A stretch of 64,000 nucleotides of DNA from positions 715,517 through 779,516 of the forward strand of contig NZ_JHVC01000001.1 in the NCBI RefSeq assembly GCF_000619945.1, written 5' to 3'. A program made the position numbers and the translations under genes. This DNA comes from Clostridium lundense DSM 17049 (GTDB taxonomy: Bacteria > Bacillota > Clostridia > Clostridiales > Clostridiaceae). The notes below the pieces were generated by a model that saw only the letters and a list, made by a program, of their open reading frames with translations, ran no database searches and was not told the DNA's origin. Below are positions 35,130-43,274 of the stretch, in pieces; positions within the stretch are counted from its first letter, which is position 1, and every line of letters starts with the position of its first letter.

Positions 35130-35951
35130 TTAAAAATAAGGTTCTATTTTTACTCTCCAAATTTCTTTAAACTCTTTTAATAATTTTTCTTCTCGCCGCC
35201 TAACAGTCCTTACATTTACATTATTTATTCTTGCAATTCTTTCTTGTGTCAATTTTTCTACTTCATATTTTCCATACTTCGCATCTGCTATTATGTGATT
35301 TAAAAATATAGTTGTATCTAATTTATCTTTATCTATTAAAAAACTATCTATTGTATTATTTATCAATTTAGTAAGTTCTTTTTTATCCAAAGTAAGCTCG
35401 GCGGAACTTTCAACATTATTACTATTTATTGTTTCTGCCAATACTTTATTATCCATACATATCACCTTCTTTTCGTATATTTTGTAGCCTATTTTTTTTG
35501 TCGATATATTTAGTGTTTTATAAATATCTCTTGTAGCAACGTTTCTCACCATCTTTGCTAGTATTTTTTTTATGCTATTAAGGTCTTTGTTGTAAATATC
35601 TATCTTATTAAAGTATTCTACAGGCATTGAGTCTTGCTCCCTTATGCGTTTGGCTACTTTATATAATCCAAATATAATGCAGTTCTCAACATCGTTCATT
35701 TCATCCAGAGACCAATACATATACTTTTGCTTTCCTCTTTCTTTTTCATTCAGTACATAAATTGGATAATTAACTATGTGTTTTAAATCTGCTAATAAAA
35801 ATGCAACTAATCTTTTTACTGCATAACTGCTTGTGTTTATTTTTATCAAATCACTTTCTATCTGTTCCCAGTTTTCATATTCCGTTGTTATTCCGGTAGC
35901 CATTCTCTCCAAAATACTATCTATTTTGTCTGTATCTAAATTTCTATCCAT
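35130..35951 (-). CDS. Unknown protein with C-terminal helix-turn-helix
   Basis: A 273-residue, mainly helical protein. The C-terminus, KLTQERIARINNVNVRTVRRREEKLLKEFKEIW (about 232-266), is a clear helix-turn-helix followed by a basic helix. The first 200 residues match no family I recognise. AAAGGAGTGATGCAGA precedes the ATG, a variant of the leader shared by several element genes. A likely transcriptional regulator of the leftward operon. Confidence 0.65.
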   Translation of the reverse strand: MDRNLDTDKIDSILERMATGITTEYENWEQIESDLIKINTSSYAVKRLVAFLLADLKHIVNYPIYVLNEKERGKQKYMYWSLDEMNDVENCIIFGLYKVAKRIREQDSMPVEYFNKIDIYNKDLNSIKKILAKMVRNVATRDIYKTLNISTKKIGYKIYEKKVICMDNKVLAETINSNNVESSAELTLDKKELTKLINNTIDSFLIDKDKLDTTIFLNHIIADAKYGKYEVEKLTQERIARINNVNVRTVRRREEKLLKEFKEIWRVKIEPYF

Positions 35952-36035
35952 TCTGCATCACTCCTTTGTTATAAACACGCTGTCTGGTCAGGACAGCTTT
36001 ATGTACACATGCTTTGGAGTGATTTTTTGTATGTA

Positions 36036-36064
36036 AAAAGAGAGGTATAATAACCTCTCTCTTG
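36036..36064 (-). terminator. Terminator between small element genes
   Basis: AGAGAGGT / ACCTCTCT perfect stem on the minus strand, followed by TTTTTA. Confidence 0.8.
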
Positions 36065-36187
36065 ACGACTTCTCTCTACCTATATTTTATAAAATTTATG
36101 CTATAAAAGTCCAATTTTACTCACTCCAATTAGTAAATCTATTATTACATACATTATTTAGTAGTAATTCATTTCCCTTTTCTTGTC

Positions 36188-36310
36188 TTACTTTCCCTTT
36201 TTTGGTAAATAGTTTATTAAATATCGCATAAGATATTTTGCCTCCGATTTTTTCTCTGTCGTCAAGATATATGGATTTTTTATTATTAAACATACAACCA
36301 ACTCCTTCAT
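36188..36310 (-). CDS. Possible 40-residue protein
   Basis: Starts MKELVVCLIIKNPYILTTEK and ends LINYLPKKGK. An AAGAAG lies just before the ATG and GGAG further up; weak support. The longer reading frame from 36388 lacks a better start. Unknown function. Confidence 0.35.
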   Translation of the reverse strand: MKELVVCLIIKNPYILTTEKKSEAKYLMRYLINYLPKKGK

Positions 36311-36752
36311 TCTTCTTGGATTAACTCCATTTCCTTCTATGTATACATAATAAGAAATGATTTTTTGCAAAATCAAGTTTTTCTGCAAAGAAAATATGAT
36401 ATTTTAAGAAAAAGTTTTCGATATATTCATGTCGAATATTGTTATATGATTTTTAAAAATATTTGTGTTATTTCGTTAAATTTAATGTCCGGTTTTAGGG
36501 AAAGTAGGTACTATAATAAGTAGATAGAGAAAATAAGAGATTGGTAATACTAGATTGTGTAAGAGATAAAAAAAGAAATAATATTACTACTCTTAACTGT
36601 AATAAAAAAAGAGTCTTATTATTACTATTTCAAACGGAAGAGTATTTAGTTGTTTTACTTGTCAGCCTAGGGCATGGCTTAACAACACAATCTGCTCCGT
36701 TACTAATAGTTACTAAAACTCTTTTATTTTTTATTTAGTTATAAGTAGTTTT
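36311..36752. other. Gene-poor gap in the element
   Basis: AT-rich with no ORF that has a convincing ribosome site; the plus-strand frame 36541-36738 looks non-coding. It contains repeated AAAAAAAGAG/ACTCTTTTATT motifs that could pair, perhaps marking divergent promoters. Confidence 0.35.
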
Positions 36753-36953
36753 TTAAAAACTCTTTTTACTCTTATCTAATATAGTAAGCATTTCTTTTTT
36801 TATACGTATTGCGTCATCTATCTTTTTATTGTTTTTTTTAAGCTCTTTTTCAATGGCATCGAATTTACAATCAGTATTGTCAAGGTTCTTACTATGTGTT
36901 TGTAGCTCCGTGTAAATTTTATCCAAAAAATTATATAACTTATCATTATCCAT
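36753..36953 (-). CDS. Small coiled-coil protein of the mobile element
   Basis: A 66-residue, strongly helical protein (LYNFLDKIYTELQTHSKNLD; KFDAIEKELKKNNKKIDDAI) with heptad-like spacing of Leu and Ile, so a short coiled coil is likely. GGGAGGG lies seven bases before the ATG. No family recognised. It is divergent from the resolvase gene, and the two share the res-like region. Confidence 0.6.
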   Translation of the reverse strand: MDNDKLYNFLDKIYTELQTHSKNLDNTDCKFDAIEKELKKNNKKIDDAIRIKKEMLTILDKSKKSF

Positions 36954-36994
36954 TTATATCCCTCCCGCTTAATGATATTATACCAAATCAAATT

Positions 36995-37125
36995 GTATCA
37001 AAAACGACCGTTTATGAGACTAATTCTGCCTTATACATAATATGAGTAAAAGTAGCAAAAACAAGTCTTAAAACTCGTATCAAAATCAACAGCTCGATAT
37101 TGGCGCCGTGTAACGTTTTTGATAC
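36995..37125. promoter_or_regulatory. res-like sites upstream of the small serine recombinase
   Basis: GTATCAAAAACG (36995-37006) recurs inverted as CGTTTTTGATAC (37114-37125), and a third related GTATCAAAATCA is at 37077-37088. The placement, within 160 bp before the recombinase gene, is where a resolvase binds both to recombine and to repress its own promoter. Confidence 0.6.
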
Positions 37126-37149
37126 TATATACATAGGAGGCGATGTTAA

Positions 37150-37713
37150 ATGATATTTGGCTATGCAAGAGTAAGTACAGAAGACCAGAATTTAAATAGA
37201 CAATTAGACCAGTTAAAAGAAGCTAGAGCGGAGAAAATATATAAAGAGAAAATGACAGGGACTAAAAAGGATAGACCGGAATTATCAAAGCTTTTAGACT
37301 ATGCAAGAGAAGGAGATACGATAATAATAACAGACTTAACCAGGATAAGTAGAAGCACAAAGGACTTAATATCTTTAGTAGAGGAACTTGGAAATAGAGG
37401 AATAAATATAAAAAGTCTAAAAGAAAGTTGGCTAGATACTACAACAGCACAAGGAAAGCTGATGTTTACGATTATGGCAGGATTGAGCCAATTTGAAAGA
37501 GATTTAATATCAGAAAGAACTAAAGAAGGGCTAAAGAGTGCAAGAGCTAGGGGAAGAAGCGGAGGAAGACCAAGAAAATCTGATAAGGACATCCAAAAAG
37601 CTTTAAAACTATATAACAGCAAGGATTACACAATTAAAGAAATAACTGAAATGACAAACATAAGTAAGGCAACTCTATATCGTTACATAACAGATTTAAA
37701 CGAGGCAAATTAG
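37150..37713 (+). CDS. Small serine recombinase (resolvase/invertase)
   Basis: A 187-residue protein of the Tn3-resolvase/Gin group: FGYARVSTEDQNLNRQLDQL (catalytic Ser at about 9), then TDLTRISRSTKDLI (the conserved Arg pair near 65-70), AGLSQFERDLISERTKEGL and a C-terminal HTH (YTIKEITEMTNISKATLYRYI). It probably resolves dimers or inverts DNA within the element. TAGGAGG precedes the ATG, and res-like sites lie upstream. Confidence 0.93.
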   Translation: MIFGYARVSTEDQNLNRQLDQLKEARAEKIYKEKMTGTKKDRPELSKLLDYAREGDTIIITDLTRISRSTKDLISLVEELGNRGINIKSLKESWLDTTTAQGKLMFTIMAGLSQFERDLISERTKEGLKSARARGRSGGRPRKSDKDIQKALKLYNSKDYTIKEITEMTNISKATLYRYITDLNEAN

Positions 37714-37846
37714 CCTCTTTTTTTATGCTTAAAATTTTGTTGGGAGTAAAATTAGACTTTTAAAAATTAAAAACCTATAATTAAATCATCCCCAAAATTT
37801 AATTCGAAAGGAGGTTTTACTATCACATCAAAAGGGGGATGATAGA

Positions 37847-38041
37847 ATGTTTAATATAACTATAAAAGAGATTGATGGATTATTAGAGATTTATAACTAC
37901 GGTATATATGTAATAAAAGGCAAGAAAGATGAAATAATAGATATTTTAAAGCAAGAATTTAAAGAAGAAACAAATGAATATTCAAAGAACTTAATACAAA
38001 AAATCCTTAATACTTTAGATAATCAAGCTATCGCCGCTTGA
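37847..38041 (+). CDS. Small protein before the integrase, 64 residues
   Basis: Begins MFNITIKEIDGLLEIYNYGI; helical and acidic. GGGGG precedes the ATG closely, and a terminator overlaps the stop. Its position directly before the large recombinase suggests an excision (recombination directionality) factor, but no family is recognised, so this is a guess. Confidence 0.55.
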   Translation: MFNITIKEIDGLLEIYNYGIYVIKGKKDEIIDILKQEFKEETNEYSKNLIQKILNTLDNQAIAA

Positions 38042-38052
38042 TTATTTTTATA
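38022..38052 (+). terminator. Terminator at the end of the 64-residue gene
   Basis: AATCAAGC, loop TATCGCC, GCTTGATT, then ATTTTTAT; the stem overlaps the stop codon. Confidence 0.75.
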
Positions 38053-38111
38053 GGTATTGTATTATATTGTTATGTATAACTAACTATAACTACAAAGGAT
38101 GTGTTATTTAT

Positions 38112-39668
38112 ATGGAAAAAGAAAGAATTGCTTGCTATGTTAGAGTTAGCACAGATTTAGATGAACAGGATAGTAGTTATAAAAACCAAGAATATTATTT
38201 TAGATCAAAGTATTCTGATAAAGAAATTTTAATATATAAAGATAAAGGGACTGGGACAAGTTTTAGGAGAGAAGGCTTTCAACAAATGTTGCTCGATGCG
38301 GGATTAGACAAGTTGGATGAAAGAAATACTAACAAAAAAATAGTATTTATCCAAAGCGACAGAGAGCCTCTTTTCCGAAAAATCGTAGTTAAAGATACAT
38401 CTCGTTTTGCGAGAAATATTGTAATAATGGATATAATAAGGGAACTAAAAGCAAAGGATGTATTTATATTCTTCGAGGACATACAGAAAGATACCTCTAA
38501 AGAGGAGGATATGGTAATGCTACAGATGCTTTTTACCTTTGCTGAAAACACTTCCAGAACTATTTCCCAAAGCACAAAATTTGGAAATAGGCGAACGATA
38601 GAACAGAATAAAATACGCAATAATGAACTCTATGGATATAATTTTGATAGAGATAAAAATGCACTAAATATTATTCAAGAAGAAGCAGAAGTTGTAAGGC
38701 TAATATTTAATTTGGCTTTAGAGCACGGCTTTAGAGTTATAGCTAATAAACTCAAAGAAATGGGGATTAAAAACAGAAAAGGTAAGTATTTTAGCCAACA
38801 TACTCTTGTTAATATGCTGCGAAATAGAAAGTATGCTGGATATAACGTGCGTGGAAGATATGACAGTGTAAATTTATTCGGGAATCAAAAATATATTATG
38901 AAAAAGCGCGATGAATGGATAGAAATGCAAAATGAACGCATAGAACCGATTATTAGTGAAGAATTATATAATAAAGTGCAAGAGGCAATAGAATTAAGAT
39001 GTTTGCATGGCAATCGTGGAAAAAACATAAGCAAAACAGATTTGGCTGGTAAACTTAAATGTAGCCGATGTGGAGCATCTTATATACTTGCGGCAGATAA
39101 AAGACTTACAAATCCAAAATTTCATAGCTACTATATTTGTTCACACAAAAAATCAAGGGGCAAAGAGTATTGTAATGCCGAAAACATAAAGAAATCTAGT
39201 TTTGATGATTTTATTGAAAAACAAAGGACTGTTATATATCCTAGCACAGGCGAATTAAGTATTAATCTACAGATTAAACAACTAAAGTCACAAATAAATG
39301 ATATAGACGAGACTAATATTTATAAAACGCTGAAAACTTGCGAAGAAGAATTAAAAGATTTGCAAAAACAAGCAGAATTTTTAATAAATAATATGCTTAC
39401 AAATATGACAGAAACTACTCAAAAGATTTTTAAAAGCAAAATGGAAGAAATTGAAAATAAGATTAAAGAAAAAGAAAAGGAAATAGAAAATAATCAGAAT
39501 ATACTATTGGATAAGGAAAGATATGTAAGACAATTAAATAGTAAAATCAAGGAATTAGAAAAACAAAAAGAAACTACACGAAAAGAGCTTTCAAGGGAAG
39601 AGTATCTAAAAAAGGTAGATTATTTTTTAATAAATAGTAAGGAGGACATCCAAGTTGTCCTTAAATAA
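38112..39668 (+). CDS. Large serine recombinase, integrase of the element
   Basis: A 518-residue protein. Residues 1-150 are the resolvase catalytic domain (ACYVRVSTDLDEQDSS, Ser at about 11; DTSRFARNIVIMDII). Residues 165-290 are the recombinase domain (YGYNFDRDKNALNIIQEEAE). The zinc ribbon is LKCSRCGASYIL...YYICSHKKSRGKEYC (about 315-360), and a long coiled coil fills the C-terminus. It catalyses attP x attB insertion and sits 95 bp from the right att site. ATG at 38112 follows AAAGGATG. Confidence 0.95.
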   Translation: MEKERIACYVRVSTDLDEQDSSYKNQEYYFRSKYSDKEILIYKDKGTGTSFRREGFQQMLLDAGLDKLDERNTNKKIVFIQSDREPLFRKIVVKDTSRFARNIVIMDIIRELKAKDVFIFFEDIQKDTSKEEDMVMLQMLFTFAENTSRTISQSTKFGNRRTIEQNKIRNNELYGYNFDRDKNALNIIQEEAEVVRLIFNLALEHGFRVIANKLKEMGIKNRKGKYFSQHTLVNMLRNRKYAGYNVRGRYDSVNLFGNQKYIMKKRDEWIEMQNERIEPIISEELYNKVQEAIELRCLHGNRGKNISKTDLAGKLKCSRCGASYILAADKRLTNPKFHSYYICSHKKSRGKEYCNAENIKKSSFDDFIEKQRTVIYPSTGELSINLQIKQLKSQINDIDETNIYKTLKTCEEELKDLQKQAEFLINNMLTNMTETTQKIFKSKMEEIENKIKEKEKEIENNQNILLDKERYVRQLNSKIKELEKQKETTRKELSREEYLKKVDYFLINSKEDIQVVLK

Positions 39669-39670
39669 AA

Positions 39671-39712
39671 ATAAACTGTTATGGTGCTAATAACATCATA
39701 ACAGTTTTTTAT
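39671..39712 (+). terminator. Terminator after the integrase gene
   Basis: AACTGTTATG pairs with CATAACAGTT, then TTTTAT. It is the last structure before the right end of the element. Confidence 0.85.
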
Positions 39713-39749
39713 TTGCTTTAAAAAATGGCTCTATATCTACGTTTAAAGC

Positions 39750-39764
39750 ACACATCCTATGGTA
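39750..39764. other. Right attachment site (attR) of the mobile element
   Basis: ACACATCCTATG followed by the GTA core, then the ABC-F coding flank TCTTCGTTGTCCAAT. The arm is the exact inverse of the left arm. The ABC-F stop codon (39757-39759) lies inside the arm, so the element supplies it. Confidence 0.75.
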
Positions 39765-41313
39765 TCTTCGTTGTCCAATCTTCACAATTCCATACCTTAT
39801 TTGCCACTTCTCTATAAAATTCAGGTTCATGGCATACTAATAAAATACTACCTTTGTATTCCTTTAGTGCTCTCATTAATTCTTCCTTAGCCTCTACATC
39901 TAAATGGTTTGTAGGCTCGTCTAGGATTAGTATGTTAGTTTCCTTGTTTATAATTTTACATAATCTTACCTTAGCTTGCTCTCCACCGCTCAAAACTAAT
40001 ACTTTACTTTCAATATGCTTAGTAGTCAAACCGCACTTAGCAAGAGCTGCTCTAGTTTCATATTGAGTAAATGCAGGGAATTCATTCCATATTTCTTCTA
40101 TACAAGTGTTATAGTTTGCTTCCTTCATTTCTTGTTCAAAATAACCGATGTATTGGTAATCTCCAAGCTCAACTTCTCCAGAAACAGGCTTTATTTGTCC
40201 AAGTAAGCTTTTTAAAAGTGTTGACTTACCAAGACCGTTTGCTCCTACTAAAGCAATCTTTTCTCCTCTTTCCATGTAAAGATTTAATGGTTTTGTTAAT
40301 GGCTCATCATATCCTATAACTAAATCCTTAGTTTCAAAAATCATCTTACCAGCAGCTCTAGCTTGCTTAAAGTTAAATTGTGGTTTTGGCTTTTCTGCTA
40401 TAAGTTCTATTCTATCAATCTTATCAAGCTTCTTTTGTCTAGACTTTGCCATATTAGCAGTAGCAACATTAGCCTTGTTTCTAGCAACAAAGTCCTCCAG
40501 CTTCTCTATCTCCTTTTGTTGTCTATCATAAGCTGCCTCTAATTGAGCCTTTTTAAGCTCGTATAATCTTTGAAATTCATTATAGTCTCCAACATACCTT
40601 GTTAGTTTTCTATTTTCAATATGATAGATCAGATTAATTACACTATTTAAAAATGGAATATCATGGGATATTAGCAAAAATGCATTTTCGTAATTTTGAA
40701 GATATCTCTTTAACCACTCAATATGCTCCTCATCCAAATAGTTTGTAGGCTCGTCTAGAAGTAATATATCTGAATTTTGAAGTAATAACTTACCTAAAAG
40801 AACTTTAGTTCTTTGTCCGCCAGATAAATCTGAAACATCTTTATCAAGTCCTAAATCTAAAAGTCCTAGTCCTTTTGCCACTTCCTCCACCTTAGCATCT
40901 ATAATGTAAAAACCATTATGATCTAGCATGTCTTGAATTACAGCAGTTCTTTCAAGGGCTTTATTCATCTCGTCTTTATTCATGTCTCCCATATTGCCAT
41001 AAAGTGTGTTCATTTCTGTTTCAAGATCAAAAAGATATTGGAATGCACCTCTTAATGCTTCTCTAATTGTCATACCTTTAATTAATGAACCATGCTGATC
41101 CATATAGCCTACTCTAACATTATTTGACCAAATAACTTGGCCTTCGTCTGGCATAAGATTGTCTGTAATAATATTCATAAATGTGGATTTTCCTTCTCCA
41201 TTAGCTCCTATAAGCCCTACATGTTCCCCTTTTAATAGTCTAAAGGATACATCTTCCAAAATAGCTCTATCACCAAAACCATGGCTAATATTTTTAACAG
41301 TTAAAATACTCAA
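39757..41313 (-). CDS. ABC-F family ATPase (3' end rewritten by the element)
   Basis: A 518-residue duplicated ABC ATPase without membrane segments. Walker A motifs are GANGEGKST and GANGLGKST; signatures are LSGGQRTKVLLGK and LSGGEQAKVRLCK; the interdomain linker is Lys-rich. ABC-F proteins act on ribosomes, as translation factors or antibiotic-protection factors; it resembles the YkpA/YbiT group rather than a specific resistance type. The last two codons (IP) and the stop come from the inserted element. TTG start with GGAGAG upstream. Confidence 0.92.
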   Translation of the reverse strand: MSILTVKNISHGFGDRAILEDVSFRLLKGEHVGLIGANGEGKSTFMNIITDNLMPDEGQVIWSNNVRVGYMDQHGSLIKGMTIREALRGAFQYLFDLETEMNTLYGNMGDMNKDEMNKALERTAVIQDMLDHNGFYIIDAKVEEVAKGLGLLDLGLDKDVSDLSGGQRTKVLLGKLLLQNSDILLLDEPTNYLDEEHIEWLKRYLQNYENAFLLISHDIPFLNSVINLIYHIENRKLTRYVGDYNEFQRLYELKKAQLEAAYDRQQKEIEKLEDFVARNKANVATANMAKSRQKKLDKIDRIELIAEKPKPQFNFKQARAAGKMIFETKDLVIGYDEPLTKPLNLYMERGEKIALVGANGLGKSTLLKSLLGQIKPVSGEVELGDYQYIGYFEQEMKEANYNTCIEEIWNEFPAFTQYETRAALAKCGLTTKHIESKVLVLSGGEQAKVRLCKIINKETNILILDEPTNHLDVEAKEELMRALKEYKGSILLVCHEPEFYREVANKVWNCEDWTTKIP

Positions 41314-41425
41314 TATTTATCTCTCCTTAAATTATAGAATAAAATAAAGTCATACTTTTTTATTGTATAAAAAGTTTTGGTGACTGTAAAGATATAGTAT
41401 TAATTTTTTTATTTTTATCCGATGA

Positions 41426-41475
41426 CTACTCGCTCTAATACTCCCATCTTCTTCAAAGTGGGAGTATTAAAGCGA
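41426..41475. repeat. Long inverted repeat, IS200/IS605-end-like
   Basis: TAATACTCCC and GGGAGTATTA form the core of a long stem with flanking TCGCT / AGCGA. A second partial repeat, GGGAGT, lies at about 41511. Such hairpins occur at the right ends of IS200/IS605-type elements and their guide RNAs. No transposase or TnpB is nearby, so it would be a remnant or a non-autonomous unit. Confidence 0.45.
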
Positions 41476-41545
41476 CTACATCCCTGGATAACGATTTCTA
41501 AGCTTGGGTGGGAGTAAAAACTCCCTCCGAAACCAAGAACTCTGT

Positions 41546-42412
41546 TTATGAAATACTTTTAGTAAATCCTTTGCCTTCTACTTCTGAAGCATCCAATATA
41601 GATATAAAAGCATTTTCATCTATTTCTCTTACCATTTGCTTTAATTGAGGTAACTGAGATAATGATACAACACAATATAATACTTTTCTGCTTTTTTTAG
41701 TATAAGCACCTTCCCCCTGCAAGAATGTTACTCCCCTCTTTAAATTTGCCATGATTTTTTTACTCACCTCATCCTCTTTATCTGTAATAATTAAAATCAT
41801 TTTTTCCCTATTAAATCCTTTTACCACCTTATCAATCATATAGGAAGTAATGTACATGGAAACTAAGGTATATAATGCACTTTTTATATTAAATATAAAA
41901 GCTCCCATAATAACAATTATACAGTTTACTCCAAAAGTTATATTTCCTATATCTAAGTTTTCATGTTTTTTCTTTAATAATGCAATAACGATGTCCATTC
42001 CACCAGTAGAACCATAATTACTAAAAGCCATACCAATTCCTATTCCAACTAATAGACCCCCATATAAGCATAATAGCAGTGGATCATTTATAGAAATTAA
42101 ATTATTTAATGGGGTTGTAATAATAAGCATAATGGAAAATGACACAGTTCCTACTAATGTAAATAAAGTGAATTTTTTATTCATTTTTTTATAACTTAAA
42201 TATAGAAGAGGTATATTTATAGCAAATAACGTATATCCTGCAGGAATTTTAAAAATATATTGGATAATTAACGTAATTCCAGACACTCCTCCGCTAAGAA
42301 GTTTTGCATTTACTAAAAATACATTAACCCCTATAGCTGATATTAGTGTTCCTAATATAATAAAAATTATATTTTTCCCATTTTCCTTATTTATATGACG
42401 TTTTAATTCCAA
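41546..42412 (-). CDS. YitT-family membrane protein (DUF2179 C-terminus)
   Basis: A 288-residue protein: five or six membrane segments in the YitT domain (GTLISAIGVNVFLVNAKLLSGG; GIGIGMAFSNYGSTGGMDIV), then a C-terminal DUF2179 cytoplasmic domain with GVTFLQGEGAYTKKSRKVLY. Function of the family is unknown; it is widespread in Firmicutes. TTG start at 42412 with AAGGAG upstream; the nearby ATG runs straight into a stop. Confidence 0.88.
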   Translation of the reverse strand: MELKRHINKENGKNIIFIILGTLISAIGVNVFLVNAKLLSGGVSGITLIIQYIFKIPAGYTLFAINIPLLYLSYKKMNKKFTLFTLVGTVSFSIMLIITTPLNNLISINDPLLLCLYGGLLVGIGIGMAFSNYGSTGGMDIVIALLKKKHENLDIGNITFGVNCIIVIMGAFIFNIKSALYTLVSMYITSYMIDKVVKGFNREKMILIITDKEDEVSKKIMANLKRGVTFLQGEGAYTKKSRKVLYCVVSLSQLPQLKQMVREIDENAFISILDASEVEGKGFTKSIS

Positions 42413-42592
42413 CTAAACCATACTCCTTTTAATAAATTCAGTATTATTGTTCCCTGATTTTTAGCTATAATTATATATTTCATAAAACAAAATAGTATTT
42501 TATGAATAATTTTTTAAATCCATCATGTATCATTATATTCAGTAGTACATATATTGATATTGTAATTAATAAAAAATTAGAAAGGCACTTTT

Positions 42593-43228
42593 ATGTTTTT
42601 CTGTCCTTATTTTTTTAGATCTGCTCCAGTATCATATTTAAGAATTTTACATGCTGTTCCAGACGCACCAAAGGTAGATGTTTATTTAAATGATAAACTA
42701 GTAGCTAATAATTTAGCTTTTAAGCAATTTACAGAATATTTGTCAGTCATTCCTGGGTACTATAATGTAAAAATATATCCTGCCGGAAACACTGCTAATC
42801 CTGTAATAAACACTAGTTTTTTTGCAAGCGGAAATAATATATACACCGCTGCTGCTATTGGACTTTTGAAAAATATTTATTTAAAGGTAATAGAGGATAC
42901 CCCTATGGCTATAGCACCTAATAAAACCATGATTAGATTTGTACACCTTTCACCTGATGCGCCAATGGTAAATGTAGTTTTACCTAATAAAAATATAGGC
43001 TTTGAAAATGTTTCTTTTGGGGAAGTTACAAACTACAAAGAAATGAGTCCAGGAATTTCCACTATACAAATATCAGCTGCACAAACCGGGAATGTAGTTT
43101 TAATGTCCCCAAATGCACGATTCGGTCCAAATAAATTTTATAGTATTTATGCAGTAGGTTTAGCTGGCGGCAACCCACCATTACAAATATTACTTCCACT
43201 AGATGGAAACAGCTATATTAAATTCTAG
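42593..43228 (+). CDS. DUF4397-domain protein
   Basis: A 211-residue protein with two copies of a beta-rich DUF4397 unit: LRILHAVPDAPKVDVYLNDK...GYYNVKIYPAG and IRFVHLSPDAPMVNVVLPNK...GISTIQISAA. In clostridia such proteins are often surface- or spore-associated; function is unknown. No signal peptide is visible. AGAAAGG precedes the ATG, and a short hairpin (AGCATATGG / CCATATGCTT) follows the stop as a terminator. Confidence 0.82.
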   Translation: MFFCPYFFRSAPVSYLRILHAVPDAPKVDVYLNDKLVANNLAFKQFTEYLSVIPGYYNVKIYPAGNTANPVINTSFFASGNNIYTAAAIGLLKNIYLKVIEDTPMAIAPNKTMIRFVHLSPDAPMVNVVLPNKNIGFENVSFGEVTNYKEMSPGISTIQISAAQTGNVVLMSPNARFGPNKFYSIYAVGLAGGNPPLQILLPLDGNSYIKF

Positions 43229-43229
43229 T

Positions 43230-43266
43230 TAAAAAGCATATGGTTTTCTATACCATATGCTTTAAG
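43230..43266 (+). terminator. Terminator after the DUF4397 gene
   Basis: AAGCATATGG pairs with CCATATGCTT around a short loop at about 43234-43263. T-run is weak. Confidence 0.5.
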
Positions 43267-43274
43267 CCTTTTAC

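Larger units (their letters stand above)
26446..39763. mobile_element. Serine-integrase integrative element inserted in the 3' end of an ABC-F gene
   Basis: The element is bounded by GTA-CATAGGATGTGT on the left (26445-26459) and its inverse ACACATCCTATG-GTA on the right (39750-39764). A large serine recombinase gene ends 95 bp inside the right end. Inverted arms next to a shared GTA core are what attP halves look like after serine-integrase insertion. Joining the flanks restores an ABC-F reading frame ending WTTKILFV. Contents: primase, RHH protein, HaeIII-type R-M, SANT-like and HTH proteins, small resolvase, iterons. No virion or conjugation genes seen. Confidence 0.85.

Noticed and set aside
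34963..35160. 65-residue minus-strand ORF
   Set aside because: It starts at a TTG inside the end of the HTH gene, has no ribosome site and shows no recognisable protein pattern.
36541..36738. 65-residue plus-strand ORF in the element
   Set aside because: No ribosome site before its start, unusual composition; probably chance.
38090..38111. ACAAAGGATGTGTTAT before the integrase as a further att copy
   Set aside because: It matches only about eight bases of the att arm (GGATGTGT) and overlaps the ribosome site; likely coincidence.
24952..39764. Prophage call for the element region
   Set aside because: No capsid, portal, terminase, tail, holin or lysin genes were found; only recombinase, primase, R-M and small genes.
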